A stretch of DNA of 64,000 bases from Microtetraspora glauca (lineage in GTDB: Bacteria > Actinomycetota > Actinomycetes > Streptomycetales > Streptomycetaceae). The translations under genes and the position numbers were made by a program. The DNA is taken from NCBI GenBank assembly GCA_000721275.1, contig JOFO01000009.1, positions 123,318 to 187,317 on the forward strand, in the 5' to 3' direction. Below, one piece after another: positions 22,896 to 32,385 of the stretch. Each line of letters starts with the position of its first letter. Within the stretch, counting starts at the first letter, position 1. Below the pieces are notes generated by a model. That model saw only the letters and a list, made by a program, of their open reading frames with translations, did not search any database and was not told where the DNA came from.

Positions 22896-24164
22896 ATGTC
22901 CGCAACCGCTCGCGTCACCGACCTCGACGAACCGCCCGTGCGCAGGCTCTACCGCAGCGCCGACGGGCGGTGGCTCGGCGGTGTCGCCCGCGGTCTCGCC
23001 GGACACCTCGGCCTGCCGGTCGCCTGGGTGCGCGCCGTGTTCGCGGTGCTCGTGTTCACCGAGGGCCTCGGGCTGCTGCTCTACGCCGTCTTCTGGATTG
23101 TCGTCCCGCTCGGTCTCGCCGGCCGGGCCGAACCCCTCTCCCTCTTCGAGCGCACGGAGGACGGCAGACGCCGGCTCCGCAAACCCGACCGCGGCCAGAT
23201 CGTCGCCCTCGTCGCCCTCGCGGCCGGCGCGTCCGTGTTCATCGCGAACCTGCGGATCGACGGCGAGACCGGACGGTACGTGTGGCCGGCGATGCTCATC
23301 GGTCTCGGCGTCGTCCTGGTGTGGCGTCAGGCCGACAACGCCCGCCGCGACACGTGGACCGGCCGGACCGTCGGTCAGGGGCGCGGCTTCCACCTCGTCC
23401 GGGGGCTCGTCGGCGTCGCCCTGGTCGGCACCGGCCTCGCCGTCTTCGTGGTCGTGCGCGGCTCCGTCGCCCAGATCGGCACCGCGCTGACCGCCGCCGT
23501 CGCCGTGCTCACCGGCATAGCGCTGCTCGCCGGTCCCTGGCTGATAAGGATGTCGCAGGACCTCTCCGCCGAGCGGACCCTGCGCATCCGCGCCCAGGAG
23601 CGGGCGGAGGTCGCCGCCCACGTCCACGACTCCGTCCTCCACACCCTCACGCTGATCCAGCGGAACGCCGACGACGCCGGCGAGGTCCGCAGACTCGCCC
23701 GCGCCCAGGAGCGCGAGCTGCGGAACTGGCTGTACCGGCCGGAGGGCTCCGGCGGGGACGACGAGGAGCCGGAGACCCTGGCGGAGGCGGTGAAGCGGGC
23801 CGCCGCCGAGGTCGAGGACAAGCACGGGGTGCCGCTGGAGGTCGTGGTCGTCGGCGACTGCCCGCTCGACGAGAAGCTGACCGCGCAGATGAAGGCCGCG
23901 CGCGAGGCGATGGTCAACGCCGCGAAGTACGGTGGCGAGGGCGGGGCGGTCCAGGTGTACGCGGAGGTGGAGGGGCGCACGGTGTTCGTGTCGGTGCGCG
24001 ACCGCGGCCCCGGGTTCGACCTGGACGAGGTCCCCGAGGACAGAATGGGCGTACGAGAATCGATCATCGGCCGGATGCAGCGCAACGGCGGCACGGCCCG
24101 GCTGCGGGCCGTGCCGGGCGGGGGCACCGAGGTCGAGCTGGAGATGGAGAGGGCGGACGGATGA
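22896..24164 (+). CDS. PspC-domain sensor histidine kinase (LiaS/NarX-like)
   Basis: A 422-residue membrane kinase. Residues 1-80 are a PspC module (RWLGGVARGLAGHLGLPVAWVRAVF plus a hydrophobic stretch); four more helices follow. The HisKA_3 dimerisation helix has the phospho-acceptor His244 in AAHVHDSVLHTL. The HATPase domain shows the N-box MVNAAKYGG, DRGPGFDLDEVPEDRMG and a final GGGTEVELEME. Fusion of PspC to the kinase suggests the PspC part is the sensor or the docking surface for the divergent PspC/LiaF-like protein. The ATG at 22896 is preferred since PspC homology starts 20 residues later; the longer frame (22860) adds nothing. The stop overlaps the start of the response regulator gene (ATGA). 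Confidence 0.92.
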   Translation: MSATARVTDLDEPPVRRLYRSADGRWLGGVARGLAGHLGLPVAWVRAVFAVLVFTEGLGLLLYAVFWIVVPLGLAGRAEPLSLFERTEDGRRRLRKPDRGQIVALVALAAGASVFIANLRIDGETGRYVWPAMLIGLGVVLVWRQADNARRDTWTGRTVGQGRGFHLVRGLVGVALVGTGLAVFVVVRGSVAQIGTALTAAVAVLTGIALLAGPWLIRMSQDLSAERTLRIRAQERAEVAAHVHDSVLHTLTLIQRNADDAGEVRRLARAQERELRNWLYRPEGSGGDDEEPETLAEAVKRAAAEVEDKHGVPLEVVVVGDCPLDEKLTAQMKAAREAMVNAAKYGGEGGAVQVYAEVEGRTVFVSVRDRGPGFDLDEVPEDRMGVRESIIGRMQRNGGTARLRAVPGGGTEVELEMERADG

Positions 24165-24892
24165 GCGACGACAGCGGGGCGGCGGCCGGGGCCGGCGGGA
24201 CGACGGAGCCGGGTGCGGCGGGCGGCCCCGGCCGCCGGGTGCGGGTCGTCCTCGTCGACGACCACCGCATGTTCCGTACCGGGGTGCAGGCCGAGATCGG
24301 CCGGACCGACGTCACCGGGGTCGAGGTCGTCGGCGAGGCCGCCGACGTCGACCAGGCCGTCACCGTGATCACCGCGACCCGGCCGGAGGTCGTCCTCCTC
24401 GACGTGCACCTGCCCGGTGGCGGCGGGGTCGAGGTGCTGCGCCGCTGCGCCGGGCTGATGGCCGCCGCAGAGGACCCGGTCCGCTTCCTCGCGCTCTCCG
24501 TGTCGGACGCGGCGGAGGACGTGATCGGCGTCATCCGGGGCGGCGCCCGCGGCTACGTCACCAAGACGATCACCGGCGACGCCCTGGTGGACTCGATCTT
24601 CCGGGTGCAGGAGGGCGACGCCGTGTTCTCCCCGCGGCTGGCCGGCTTCGTCCTGGACGCCTTCGCCTCCACCGACGCGCCCCCGGTGGACGAGGACCTG
24701 GACCGGCTCACCCAGCGGGAGCGCGAGGTGCTGCGGCTGATCGCCCGCGGCTACGCGTACAAGGAGGTCGCCAAGCAGCTCTACATCTCGGTGAAGACCG
24801 TCGAGTCGCACGTCTCCGCGGTGCTCCGCAAGCTCCAGCTGTCCAACCGGCACGAGCTGACCCGCTGGGCCGCCGCGCGCCGGCTGGTCTGA
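24161..24892 (+). CDS. NarL/LuxR-family response regulator
   Basis: A 243-residue response regulator. The receiver domain (about 24-150) has VVLVDDHRMF, phospho-acceptor Asp81 in VVLLDVHLPGGGG and the switch Lys in GYVTKTI. The LuxR-type helix-turn-helix is intact (LTQREREVLRLIARGYAYKEVAKQLY and VKTVESHVSAVLRKL). Its ATG overlaps the kinase stop codon by four bases, so the two are co-translated partners. Predicted to control the divergent PspC operon and itself through the motifs at 22771-22860. Converges on the NlpC/P60 gene with only 28 bases between. Confidence 0.95.
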   Translation: MSDDSGAAAGAGGTTEPGAAGGPGRRVRVVLVDDHRMFRTGVQAEIGRTDVTGVEVVGEAADVDQAVTVITATRPEVVLLDVHLPGGGGVEVLRRCAGLMAAAEDPVRFLALSVSDAAEDVIGVIRGGARGYVTKTITGDALVDSIFRVQEGDAVFSPRLAGFVLDAFASTDAPPVDEDLDRLTQREREVLRLIARGYAYKEVAKQLYISVKTVESHVSAVLRKLQLSNRHELTRWAAARRLV

Positions 24893-24920
24893 CGGAGCAG
24901 GCGCTCGCCGGGTGTACCGG

Positions 24921-26069
24921 TCAGGCGACGCGGGTGGCGCCGGCGAAGGGCATCTCGTCGATGGGTGCGATCCGGACGGGGGCGCCCGGCCGGGGCGCGT
25001 GGATCATCTGGCCGCCGCCGATGTACAGGCCCACGTGGCTGATGCCGGAGTAGAAGAAGACCAGGTCGCCCGGGGCCAGCTCGGAGCGGGAGACCCGGCG
25101 CCCGGCGTTGATCTGGGTGTATGTGGTGCGCGGCAGCGAGACGCCGGCCGCGCGCCAGGCGGCCTGGGTGAGTCCCGAGCAGTCGTACGCCGAGGGGCCG
25201 GTGGCGCCCCAGACGTACGGCTTGCCGAGCTGGGCGCGGGCGAAGGAGAGGGCGGCGGAGGCACGGCCGGCGGGAGCGGCCACCGGCGCCCGGCCGCCGG
25301 AGGTCCGGTCCGCGGACGCCCGGTCCGCGCGTGCCGGGGAGCCGCTGGCGATGCCGGCCGCTCCGTTCGCGCTGTTCGCTCCGGTCGAGCCGCTCGCCGG
25401 GGCCGGGGCGGTGGTGCGGGCGGCGGAGGCCGCCTCGTACCGGGCCCGTTCCTCGGCGGTGAGGCGGGCGAGGAGGCGTCGTGCGGCGGTCAGCTTCGTG
25501 AGGACGGCGGCCTTCTGGCGGCGCAGCTCCGCCTCGTGGGCGCGCAGCGCGGCGAGCCGGCCGGCGGATTCGGCGCGGAGCTGGGCGAGGGCGGCGAGCT
25601 CCCGGCGTACGGCGGTGACGGCGGCGGCCTGCCGGGCGCCCGCCTTCTCGGCGAGCGCGGCCCGCTCCAGGTACGCGTCGGGGTCGGAGGTGAGGACCAG
25701 CTGGACGGCCGGGCCGAGGCCGCCGGAGCGGTACTGGGCGGCGGCGACGGCACCGAGGCCGCTGCGGACGGCGTTGAGGCGTTCGGTGCGGCGGGCGGCC
25801 TCGTCGCGGAGCGCGTCGAAGGAGGCGCGGGCGGCGTCGGCCCGTTCCCGGGCGCCGTTGTACCGCTGGGTGGCGGCCCCGGCCTCCTCGTAGAGCCGGT
25901 CGACCTCGGCCCTGACCTGGGCGGGGGTGCGGTCGGGGCGGACCGGGTCGGCGTGTCCCGCGCCCTCGAAGAGGGTGGCGGTGGCGGCCGAGGCCAGGAC
26001 GAGCGTGGCGGCCGTGCGGGCCGCGGGGCGGCCCGGCGACGGGGGCCGGGGTTTTCGGTGCGCTGCCAC
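24921..26069 (-). CDS. Secreted NlpC/P60 peptidoglycan hydrolase
   Basis: A 382-residue exported cell-wall endopeptidase. An N-terminal signal peptide (TAATLVLASAATATLFEGAGHA) is followed by a long Ala/Glu/Arg coiled coil (about 45-230), an Ala/Ser/Gly linker, and the NlpC/P60 domain. The domain has Cys297 in AYDCSGLTQAAW and His residues in ISHVGLYIGGG and MIHAPRPG. Such enzymes cut D-Glu-m-DAP links in stem peptides during growth and sporulation; the coiled coil resembles RipA/CwlO-type autoinhibitory regions. GTG 26069 was chosen as start; GGAGAGGA lies about 15 bases upstream, farther than usual. A candidate -10 (TAGCGT near 26228) would give a leader of about 150 nucleotides. Confidence 0.92.
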   Translation of the reverse strand: MAAHRKPRPPSPGRPAARTAATLVLASAATATLFEGAGHADPVRPDRTPAQVRAEVDRLYEEAGAATQRYNGARERADAARASFDALRDEAARRTERLNAVRSGLGAVAAAQYRSGGLGPAVQLVLTSDPDAYLERAALAEKAGARQAAAVTAVRRELAALAQLRAESAGRLAALRAHEAELRRQKAAVLTKLTAARRLLARLTAEERARYEAASAARTTAPAPASGSTGANSANGAAGIASGSPARADRASADRTSGGRAPVAAPAGRASAALSFARAQLGKPYVWGATGPSAYDCSGLTQAAWRAAGVSLPRTTYTQINAGRRVSRSELAPGDLVFFYSGISHVGLYIGGGQMIHAPRPGAPVRIAPIDEMPFAGATRVA

Positions 26070-26401
26070 GAGGGCGGGTCACATCCTCTCCCTGTGGGGG
26101 ACGGTGCCGGCCGGGGCCGGCGGCGGACCGCACAGGGGAGACGGACCGCCGCCGGGGTTCTCCGGCGGGGGCGGCCGGCACCGCCGGGCGGACCGGCGGG
26201 GTGGGGAGCCAGCCACCTGGGGCAGGACGCTAGACCCGGGCGTCACGCCCCGGCGGCGGGTTGACCGCTATTGGCGCCGGATGACCCCCGGGGACCGTTC
26301 CCTTTCGCGCGCGGGGGCGGTCGGCGACGGTTTCCCGGGGGCGGGCGACCGAAGCGGGGGAGCGGGTGGACCCGGCCGCCGAGCGCTGCTAAGGGCCCGG
26401 T
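26070..26401. other. Intergenic region with GC-rich structured leader for the NlpC/P60 gene
   Basis: No gene is supported. On the leftward strand several GC hairpins (for example CCGCCGG with CCCCGGCGG) occupy 26090-26215. I looked for the cyclic-di-AMP (ydaO) riboswitch that often precedes wall hydrolase genes in actinobacteria, but its conserved GGGTGAATCC-like core is absent. Confidence 0.4.
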
Positions 26402-26407
26402 TAGGCT
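26402..26407 (+). promoter_or_regulatory. Candidate -10 TAGGCT for a leaderless membrane-protein mRNA
   Basis: TAGGCT ends seven bases before the ATG at 26415, and no ribosome binding site lies between. This spacing predicts transcription starting at the initiation codon. Confidence 0.45.
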
Positions 26408-26414
26408 CCGCCCC

Positions 26415-26768
26415 ATGGACGTCCTCATCAATGTCTTCGTCGCGCTCCACATCATCGGCATCGCCTCGCTGCTGGGCGGATTCCTCACCCAGATGAAGGC
26501 GATCGGCGCCGGCACGGCCCGCTTCACCCCGGCGATGCTGCACGGCGCGCTGACCATGCTGGTCACCGGCGTCGCGCTCGTCGGCCTCAACCAGGCCGAC
26601 AACCAGACGGTCAACAACATCAAGGTCGGCATCAAGCTGCTGATCCTCGTGGTGATCCTCGGCATCGTCTACGTCAAGCGCGACGACGAGACCGCCGACA
26701 AGGGCCTCTTCGCCGCCGTCGGCGGTCTGACCACGGCGAACATCTTCATCGCCACCCTCTGGACCTGA
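26415..26768 (+). CDS. Small integral membrane protein
   Basis: A 117-residue protein with four hydrophobic segments (DVLINVFVALHIIGIASLLGG, MLHGALTMLVTGVALVGL, KLLILVVILGIVYV, LFAAVGGLTTANIFIATLW) and little else; the chain ends within a helix. I do not recognise a named family, though single-gene homologues upstream of pcrA are common in streptomycetes as I recall. The ATG at 26415 was preferred over upstream in-frame starts because hydrophobic homology begins there and a -10-like box sits at leaderless spacing. It is followed by a terminator, so it is not part of the pcrA transcript. Confidence 0.8.
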   Translation: MDVLINVFVALHIIGIASLLGGFLTQMKAIGAGTARFTPAMLHGALTMLVTGVALVGLNQADNQTVNNIKVGIKLLILVVILGIVYVKRDDETADKGLFAAVGGLTTANIFIATLWT

Positions 26769-26798
26769 GCCCCCCGGCCGGTCCGGACCGCTCCGGCG

Positions 26799-26828
26799 CC
26801 TCCCGGTGTGCGCCCTCACACCGGGAGG
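26799..26828 (+). terminator. Terminator between the small membrane protein and pcrA
   Basis: A perfect 12-bp stem (CCTCCCGGTGTG at 26799-26810 with 26817-26828) closes on a 6-base loop, 31 bases after the stop codon. Confidence 0.8.
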
Positions 26829-26879
26829 ACGCCGAAGGCGGGCCCGGTTGTCGGCGCGGCGTCCTAGACTCGGGAGGCG

Positions 26880-29363
26880 ATGAGCAGCCTCTTTGACGAC
26901 AGCTTCCTGGCCGGCCTCCAGTCCCACTCCCCGGAGGACGTCCCGCCCCCGCCCGAGGACGACGAGCACGGCGCCCCGGCCGCGGAGGAGGTCCCGCACG
27001 ACCTGTTCGGGGAGCACTTCGACGCGCCCCCGCCCCGCGACCCGTACTACCGCGACGGCGCCCACCGTCCCGTCGTGGACCCGGCCGCCCTGCTGGACGG
27101 GCTGAACGAGCAGCAGCGCGCCGCCGTCGTCCACACCGGTTCCCCGCTGCTCATCGTGGCCGGCGCCGGCTCCGGCAAGACCCGGGTGCTCACCCACCGC
27201 ATCGCCCACCTGCTGGGCACGCGGCACGTGCACCCCGGCCAGATACTGGCGATCACCTTCACCAACAAGGCCGCCGGCGAGATGAAGGAGCGCGTCGAGC
27301 AGCTGGTCGGCCCGCGGGCCGCCGCGATGTGGGTGATGACCTTCCACAGCGCCTGCGTCCGCATCCTGCGCCGCGAGTCGAAGAAGCTCGGCTTCACCTC
27401 GTCCTTCTCGATCTACGACGCCGCCGACTCCAAGCGCCTGATGGCGCTGGTCTGCCGCGACCTGGACCTCGACCCGAAGAAGTTCCCGCCGAAGTCCTTC
27501 AGCGCCAAGATCTCCAATCTGAAGAACGAGCTGATCGACGAGGAGACCTTCGCCGACCAGGCCGCCGACGGCTTCGAGAAGACGCTCGCCGAGGCGTACC
27601 GGATGTACCAGGCGCGCCTGCGCGAGGCGAACGCGCTGGACTTCGACGACATCATCATGACGACGGTCCACCTGCTCCAGGCGTTCCCGGACGTCGCCGA
27701 GCACTACCGCCGCCGCTTCCGCCACGTCCTCGTCGACGAGTACCAGGACACCAACCACGCCCAGTACACCCTGGTCCGCGAGCTGGTCGGCACCGGCTAC
27801 GACGACCTCGGCCCGGCCGAGCTGTGCGTGGTCGGCGACGCCGACCAGTCGATCTACGCGTTCCGCGGCGCGACGATCCGCAACATCCTCCAGTTCGAGG
27901 AGGACTACCCGGACGCGACGACGATCCTGCTGGAGCAGAACTACCGCTCCACCCAGACGATCCTCTCCGCGGCCAACGCGGTCATCGAGCGCAACGAGTC
28001 GCGCCGCCCCAAGAACCTGTGGACCGACGCCGGCGCCGGCGCGATGATCACCGGCTACGTCGCGGACACCGAGCACGACGAGGCGCAGTTCGTCGCCGAC
28101 GAGATCGACCGGCTCACCGACGCGGGCGAGGCGAAGGCCGGCGACGTGGCGATCTTCTACCGGACGAACGCGCAGTCCCGCGTCTTCGAGGAGATCCTGA
28201 TCCGCGTCGGCCTGCCCTACAAGGTCGTCGGCGGCGTGCGCTTCTACGAGCGCAAGGAGGTCCGGGACGTCCTCGCCTACCTGCGCGTCCTCGCCAACCC
28301 CGAGGACAACGTGCCGCTGCGCCGGATCCTCAACGTGCCGAAGCGCGGCATCGGCGAGCGCGCCGAGGCGATGATCGACGCCCTCGCGCTGCGCGAGAAG
28401 ATCACCTTCCCGCAGGCCCTGAAGCGGGTCGACGAGGCGTACGGCATGGCGGCCCGCTCGGCCAACGCGGTGAAGCGGTTCAACACGCTCATGGACGAGC
28501 TGCGCACCATCGCCGAGTCCGGCGCGGGCCCTGCGGTCGTCCTGGAGGCCGTCCTGGAGCGGACCGGCTATCTGGCCGAGCTGCAGGCGTCCACCGACCC
28601 GCAGGACGAGACCCGGATCGAGAACCTGCAGGAACTCGCCGCCGTGGCCCTGGAGTTCGAGCAGGAGCGCGCGGAGGCCGAGGGCGCGGAGACGGCGGGC
28701 GCGGGGACGCTCGCCGAGTTCCTGGAGAAGGTCGCGCTGGTCGCCGACTCCGATCAGATCCCCGACGAGGACGAGGAGGGCTCCGGCGTCGTCACGCTGA
28801 TGACCCTGCACACCGCGAAGGGCCTGGAGTTCCCGGTGGTCTTCCTCACCGGCATGGAGGACGGCGTCTTCCCGCACATGCGGGCGCTCGGCCAGACCAA
28901 GGAGCTGGAGGAGGAGCGGCGCCTGGCGTACGTGGGCATCACCCGCGCCCGCGAGCGGCTGTACCTGACCCGTTCGTCGATGCGCAGCGCCTGGGGCCAG
29001 CCCTCGTACAACCCGGCCTCCCGCTTCCTGGAGGAGATCCCGCCCGCGTACCTGGAGTGGAAGCGGACCGGGGCGATGGCGAAGCCGGCGGGTCCGACCT
29101 CGGGGATCGCGTCCTCGCTGTCGTCGTCGCTGTCCTCGTCGCGCGCCCGCTCCGGCCCGTCCGGTTTCGCGACGCGCCGCGCGGCCTCGGACAAGCCGGT
29201 GGTCGCGCTGGCGGTCGGCGACCGGGTCACGCACGACCAGTTCGGCCTGGGCACGGTGATGGCGGTGACGGGCTCCGGCTCGGACGCGCAGGCGACGATC
29301 GACTTCGGCGACGAGAAGCCGAAGCGGCTGCTGCTGCGGTACGCGCCGGTCGAGAAGCTGTAG
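26880..29363 (+). CDS. pcrA: ATP-dependent DNA helicase PcrA/UvrD
   Basis: An 827-residue superfamily 1A 3'-5' helicase that acts in nucleotide excision repair, rolling-circle replication and removal of recombinase from DNA. Walker A is LIVAGAGSGKTRVLTHR (Lys100), motif II is VDEYQDTNHAQY, motif III is GDADQSIYAFRGA, motif IV begins LEQNYRS, and the C-terminal motifs VTLMTLHTAKGLEFPVVF and RLAYVGITRARERLY are all intact. The N-terminal 75 residues are an acidic Pro-rich extension typical of actinobacterial PcrA. The final 60 residues (VGDRVTHDQFGLGTVMAVTG and on) form a Tudor-like domain reported in this family to contact RNA polymerase. The ATG follows GGGAGG closely. Monocistronic, with a strong bidirectional terminator. 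Confidence 0.96.
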   Translation: MSSLFDDSFLAGLQSHSPEDVPPPPEDDEHGAPAAEEVPHDLFGEHFDAPPPRDPYYRDGAHRPVVDPAALLDGLNEQQRAAVVHTGSPLLIVAGAGSGKTRVLTHRIAHLLGTRHVHPGQILAITFTNKAAGEMKERVEQLVGPRAAAMWVMTFHSACVRILRRESKKLGFTSSFSIYDAADSKRLMALVCRDLDLDPKKFPPKSFSAKISNLKNELIDEETFADQAADGFEKTLAEAYRMYQARLREANALDFDDIIMTTVHLLQAFPDVAEHYRRRFRHVLVDEYQDTNHAQYTLVRELVGTGYDDLGPAELCVVGDADQSIYAFRGATIRNILQFEEDYPDATTILLEQNYRSTQTILSAANAVIERNESRRPKNLWTDAGAGAMITGYVADTEHDEAQFVADEIDRLTDAGEAKAGDVAIFYRTNAQSRVFEEILIRVGLPYKVVGGVRFYERKEVRDVLAYLRVLANPEDNVPLRRILNVPKRGIGERAEAMIDALALREKITFPQALKRVDEAYGMAARSANAVKRFNTLMDELRTIAESGAGPAVVLEAVLERTGYLAELQASTDPQDETRIENLQELAAVALEFEQERAEAEGAETAGAGTLAEFLEKVALVADSDQIPDEDEEGSGVVTLMTLHTAKGLEFPVVFLTGMEDGVFPHMRALGQTKELEEERRLAYVGITRARERLYLTRSSMRSAWGQPSYNPASRFLEEIPPAYLEWKRTGAMAKPAGPTSGIASSLSSSLSSSRARSGPSGFATRRAASDKPVVALAVGDRVTHDQFGLGTVMAVTGSGSDAQATIDFGDEKPKRLLLRYAPVEKL

Positions 29364-29372
29364 GCCACGACG

Positions 29373-29410
29373 CGTGAGGGCCCGGTCCGTTCCCGGACCG
29401 GGCCCTCACG
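29373..29410. terminator. Bidirectional terminator between pcrA and the M23 peptidase
   Basis: A perfect 17-bp stem (29373-29389 with 29394-29410) with loop TTCC lies between convergent genes. Confidence 0.9.
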
Positions 29411-29440
29411 GCGTACAGGATGCGTACGGGTGCGTGGGGT

Positions 29441-30988
29441 TCAGCTCGTGGGGTCGAGGCCCTTGCTGCGCAGCCACGTCAGCGGGTCGATCGCGGAGCC
29501 GCCGCCGGGCCGCACCTCGAAGTGCAGGTGGGGGCCGGTGGAGTTGCCCGAGTTGCCGGAGTAGGCGATGACGTCGCCGGCCTTGACCTGACCCCAGCGG
29601 ATCTTGGTGCTGCTGAGGTGGCAGTACCAGGTCTCCGTGCCGTCGGCGGCGGTCACGATCGCCATGTTGCCGTAGGCGGAGTTCCACTGGGTGCGGACGG
29701 TGCCGTCGGTCGCGGCCATGACGGGGGTGCCGTACTGCACGGGGAAGTCGATGCCGGTGTGCACGGACATCCAGTTGACGCCGGACTGGCCGAAGCGGGC
29801 GCTGAGCTGGTGCAGCTCCACCGGCAGCATGAACTTGGGCCGCATGGCCTCCCGGCGGGCGGCCTCCTCCGCGCGCTTCTTCTTCTCGGCGGCCTGGCGC
29901 GCCTTGAGGTCGATGCGCTCCTGGGTGCGGCTGGCGCGGTCGCCGAAGTCGCGGACGTCGGCGTCGAGGGCGCTGAGCTGGGTGTCGAGCGCGGTGTTGG
30001 CGGGGACCTGCTTCACGGCGGCCGGGTCGGCGGCGGCGAGCGCGGTGGTGGTCTTCTTCTGGGGGGCCTCGGGCTCGGTGCCGGTGAGGCCGCTGACGGA
30101 GGCGGCGGCGATGCCGGCGACGCCCATGACGCAGGCCGAGGGGACGGCGACGGTCAGCAGCGCGGAGCGCTTGGCGGGGGTACGGCGGCGGGCGCGGGCT
30201 CCGCCGGCGGCGCGGCGGCCGGGGCGGGCGGCGGCGTCGGCACGGACCTCGGCGGCGGGCTCGCCGGCCTCGTCCCCGGGCCCGTCGTGCGCGACGACCT
30301 CGTAGGTCTCCGTCCCGGGCTCGCCGGCGGCCTCGGGCTCGTACCCCCCGTCGGGCCGCGCGTATCCGGCCTCGGGCTCGTACGACGGCTCGGGGTGCTC
30401 GTACCCCGGCTCGGGCTCGTACCTGGTCTCGGAGGCGGCTTCGTAGCCAGGGAACGTGAACTCGGCGGTGTGGTCGACGCGTTCGGTCTCGGGGACGTAC
30501 TGCTGGGGGACGACCGGCTCGGCGAGGTCCGCGGCCTGGTTCCAGGCGGTGGCGTCGAAGGCGCCGGTGTCGGTCGCGAAGGCGGGGGCGGCCCACTGGC
30601 CGGTCGTGTCGTACGCCTCGTGGCCGTACGCGCCCTGCGCCGCGTAGGCGCCGGAGTGCAGGGTCTCGTACGCGCCGGTGGCGGGGGCCGCGGTCCAGGC
30701 GGAGGCGTCCCACTGGCCGGTGGTGTCGTACGCGTCGGGCTGTCCGTACGCCGTCGCCGCGTAGGGGTCGGCGACGGTGGCGGTCGCGGTGGTCCACTGG
30801 CCGGTGGTGTCCCACTGGCCCGTCGTGTCGTACGCGCCGGAGGCGGCGTACTGCCCCAGGTCCCACTGGCCGCTGTGGCCGGTCGAGTCCGTGTCGGACC
30901 AGGCCCCGAAGAGCGGGTCGGCCGCGAAACTGCCGGTGGTGTGGGCGCCGTCTCCGGCGTACCCGGCGTGGGGGTGCTGGTCGTTCAC
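29441..30988 (-). CDS. M23 metallopeptidase with long repetitive N-terminus
   Basis: A protein of about 515 residues predicted to cleave peptidoglycan cross-bridges outside the cell. Residues 1-135 contain at least five copies of DTTGQW-type repeats. An acidic Tyr/Glu/Pro region and then a basic Arg/Ala stretch lead into one membrane segment (about 270-290, [19 protein letters not shown]), and a Lys/Arg/Glu coiled coil follows. The C-terminal M23 domain has the zinc ligands in VHTGIDFPV and PHLHFEV. The protein is therefore probably anchored with a large cytoplasmic tail. GTG 30988 was chosen because GAGAGAGAC precedes it; TTG 30991 is also in frame. A good promoter lies at 31069-31098. Confidence 0.9.
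   Translation of the reverse strand: MNDQHPHAGYAGDGAHTTGSFAADPLFGAWSDTDSTGHSGQWDLGQYAASGAYDTTGQWDTTGQWTTATATVADPYAATAYGQPDAYDTTGQWDASAWTAAPATGAYETLHSGAYAAQGAYGHEAYDTTGQWAAPAFATDTGAFDATAWNQAADLAEPVVPQQYVPETERVDHTAEFTFPGYEAASETRYEPEPGYEHPEPSYEPEAGYARPDGGYEPEAAGEPGTETYEVVAHDGPGDEAGEPAAEVRADAAARPGRRAAGGARARRRTPAKRSALLTVAVPSACVMGVAGIAAASVSGLTGTEPEAPQKKTTTALAAADPAAVKQVPANTALDTQLSALDADVRDFGDRASRTQERIDLKARQAAEKKKRAEEAARREAMRPKFMLPVELHQLSARFGQSGVNWMSVHTGIDFPVQYGTPVMAATDGTVRTQWNSAYGNMAIVTAADGTETWYCHLSSTKIRWGQVKAGDVIAYSGNSGNSTGPHLHFEVRPGGGSAIDPLTWLRSKGLDPTS
30590..30870. repeat. Diverged repeats encoding DTTGQW units
   Basis: Copies of a core like CCACTGGCCGGTGGTGTC recur irregularly (for example near 30594, 30711, 30793 and 30814) within the M23 peptidase gene and encode the YDTTGQW motif in its cytoplasmic tail. 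Confidence 0.65.
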
Positions 30989-31068
30989 CAACGTCTCTCT
31001 CGCCTCGGCAGCAGGACCAGTCCGGGGCGGGCCCGTCAGGGGGTGTCCCGGGGGGAAGCAGTGGCGCG

Positions 31069-31098
31069 ACTGTACCCGGCGGTATGCGGGACCGACAA
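31069..31098 (-). promoter_or_regulatory. Promoter of the M23 peptidase gene
   Basis: Leftward TTGTCG (31093-31098) and TACAGT (31069-31074) are separated by 18 bases, a good match to housekeeping-sigma promoters in Streptomyces. The predicted start is near 31062, leaving a leader of about 75 bases. Confidence 0.6.
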
Positions 31099-31230
31099 TC
31101 TTCGGAAGGGTTTGCGGGCGCAGGAAACGGGCAATCGGCCGTGTTTCGCCAGCTCACACACAGAGCTTTGGCCTTGTGTTCGAGGAACGTTCGAAGAACG
31201 GCCCCGGGGGTGTCGCCCGCCGGCGGCGCG

Positions 31231-32085
31231 TCAGGCCACCGAGGCCGCCCCCTCGCCTGCCGCCTCCTCCGCCCCGCCCGCCCCCTCCGCGTCCAGAGCC
31301 TCCAGGACCCCCGCCGCCACCGTCGGATGCACCGGCAGCGCGAGATGCCCGATGCCGCTCACCCGCACGCTGTGCGTCAGCAGGTCGGGGTGGTCGAGAC
31401 GGGCCGTCTCCACCGGCACCATGATCCGGTCCAGATCGCTCCAGAAGCTCACGAACCGGGTCCGGCAGCCCGGCGCCGGCTCCGCCAGCTCCCGCAGCAC
31501 CTCCGACCCCGGCCGCATCTGCCGCACCAGCGGGTGCGCGTCCGCGAGCGGCGACCCGGCCGTCGTGCCCGCGTGCGGAGTGCCCAGCGTGACCAGCGTC
31601 CGCACCCGCGCGTCACCACCCAGACGCTGTACGTAATAGCGGGCGATCAGACCGCCGAGGCTGTGCCCGACCACGTCCACCTCGGCCCGGCCGGTGCGCT
31701 CCAGGATCCGGTCGACGTGCCGGCCCAGCGCCACCGCGGCGGTCCGCAGGTCGCCGGTGAACGGGGAGTAGTCGAGGCAGGCGACGCGGGTGCGGCCGTG
31801 CCGGGCGAGCGCGCGGCGCAGCACGAGGAAGACGGACCGGTTGTCGACGAGACCGTGCAGCAGCACGACCGGCCGCCCGGCGCCGTTGTCCCGGCCGTCC
31901 CCGTCGCCCCCGCTGCCCCGGCCCTCCCGGTCGTTCCGCTCGTTCCGGTCGTCCTTCCGGTCGTCGTACCGGTGGTCCCGGCCGCCGGGGACGAGTCCCG
32001 ACGGGTAGAGGACGAGGCGGCCGGTGAGGACCGCGGCTTCGAGGGTGGTGGCCTTCAGCAGGGTGGTGACCTTGGAGAACTCCAT
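31231..32085 (-). CDS. Alpha/beta-hydrolase, triacylglycerol lipase-like
   Basis: A 284-residue alpha/beta hydrolase. The oxyanion segment [16 protein letters not shown], the nucleophile elbow [15 protein letters not shown] (GxSxG), and a C-terminal [12 protein letters not shown] with the likely catalytic His are visible; TLGTPHAGT is typical of lipase-like members. A charged Asp/Arg/Gly-rich insertion of about 30 residues (near 40-70) precedes the hydrolase core and is probably disordered. No clear signal peptide is present. The ATG at 32083-32085 has GGGAGG upstream and starts [20 protein letters not shown], a hydrophobic helix. Substrate unknown. Same strand as the M23 gene but with a separate promoter between them. 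Confidence 0.83.
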   Translation of the reverse strand: MEFSKVTTLLKATTLEAAVLTGRLVLYPSGLVPGGRDHRYDDRKDDRNERNDREGRGSGGDGDGRDNGAGRPVVLLHGLVDNRSVFLVLRRALARHGRTRVACLDYSPFTGDLRTAAVALGRHVDRILERTGRAEVDVVGHSLGGLIARYYVQRLGGDARVRTLVTLGTPHAGTTAGSPLADAHPLVRQMRPGSEVLRELAEPAPGCRTRFVSFWSDLDRIMVPVETARLDHPDLLTHSVRVSGIGHLALPVHPTVAAGVLEALDAEGAGGAEEAAGEGAASVA

Positions 32086-32385
32086 CGCCGACCTCCCGTG
32101 CGGCACAGGGCAGGGCGGTGCGCCGGACCGCCGGGGTCCCGTGCCGTACGGACGGCGGCACGGAACCCCGGCGACCGGCGTCGCGGCTCCTTTCGCGCAC
32201 GGCCCCGCGGGCGGCTGGTGTGGCCCAGGAGGAGGGCCGGAACGGGGCAGAGCGCGGAACGAACGTGTCCCACGTGTGATTTCCCCCTCGCGGGGCTCCG
32301 CGAAACGGCCCGTTGCGGGATGCTGTCGATAACGTTCGTTCACCTCCCCGGCAGAGTTGCGCGGGGGTCGCATGTGGAGGCAGTG
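32086..32385. other. Divergent intergenic region, lipase / icmB
   Basis: No gene is supported in these 300 bases. The stretch 32320-32345 (GCTGTCGATAACGTTCGTTC) is relatively AT-rich and probably carries the icmB promoter. No palindromic operator stands out. Confidence 0.4.

Noticed and set aside
26070..26230. Cyclic-di-AMP (ydaO) riboswitch before the NlpC/P60 gene
   Set aside because: The class is common before such genes in actinobacteria, but the conserved core motifs are absent from the leader.
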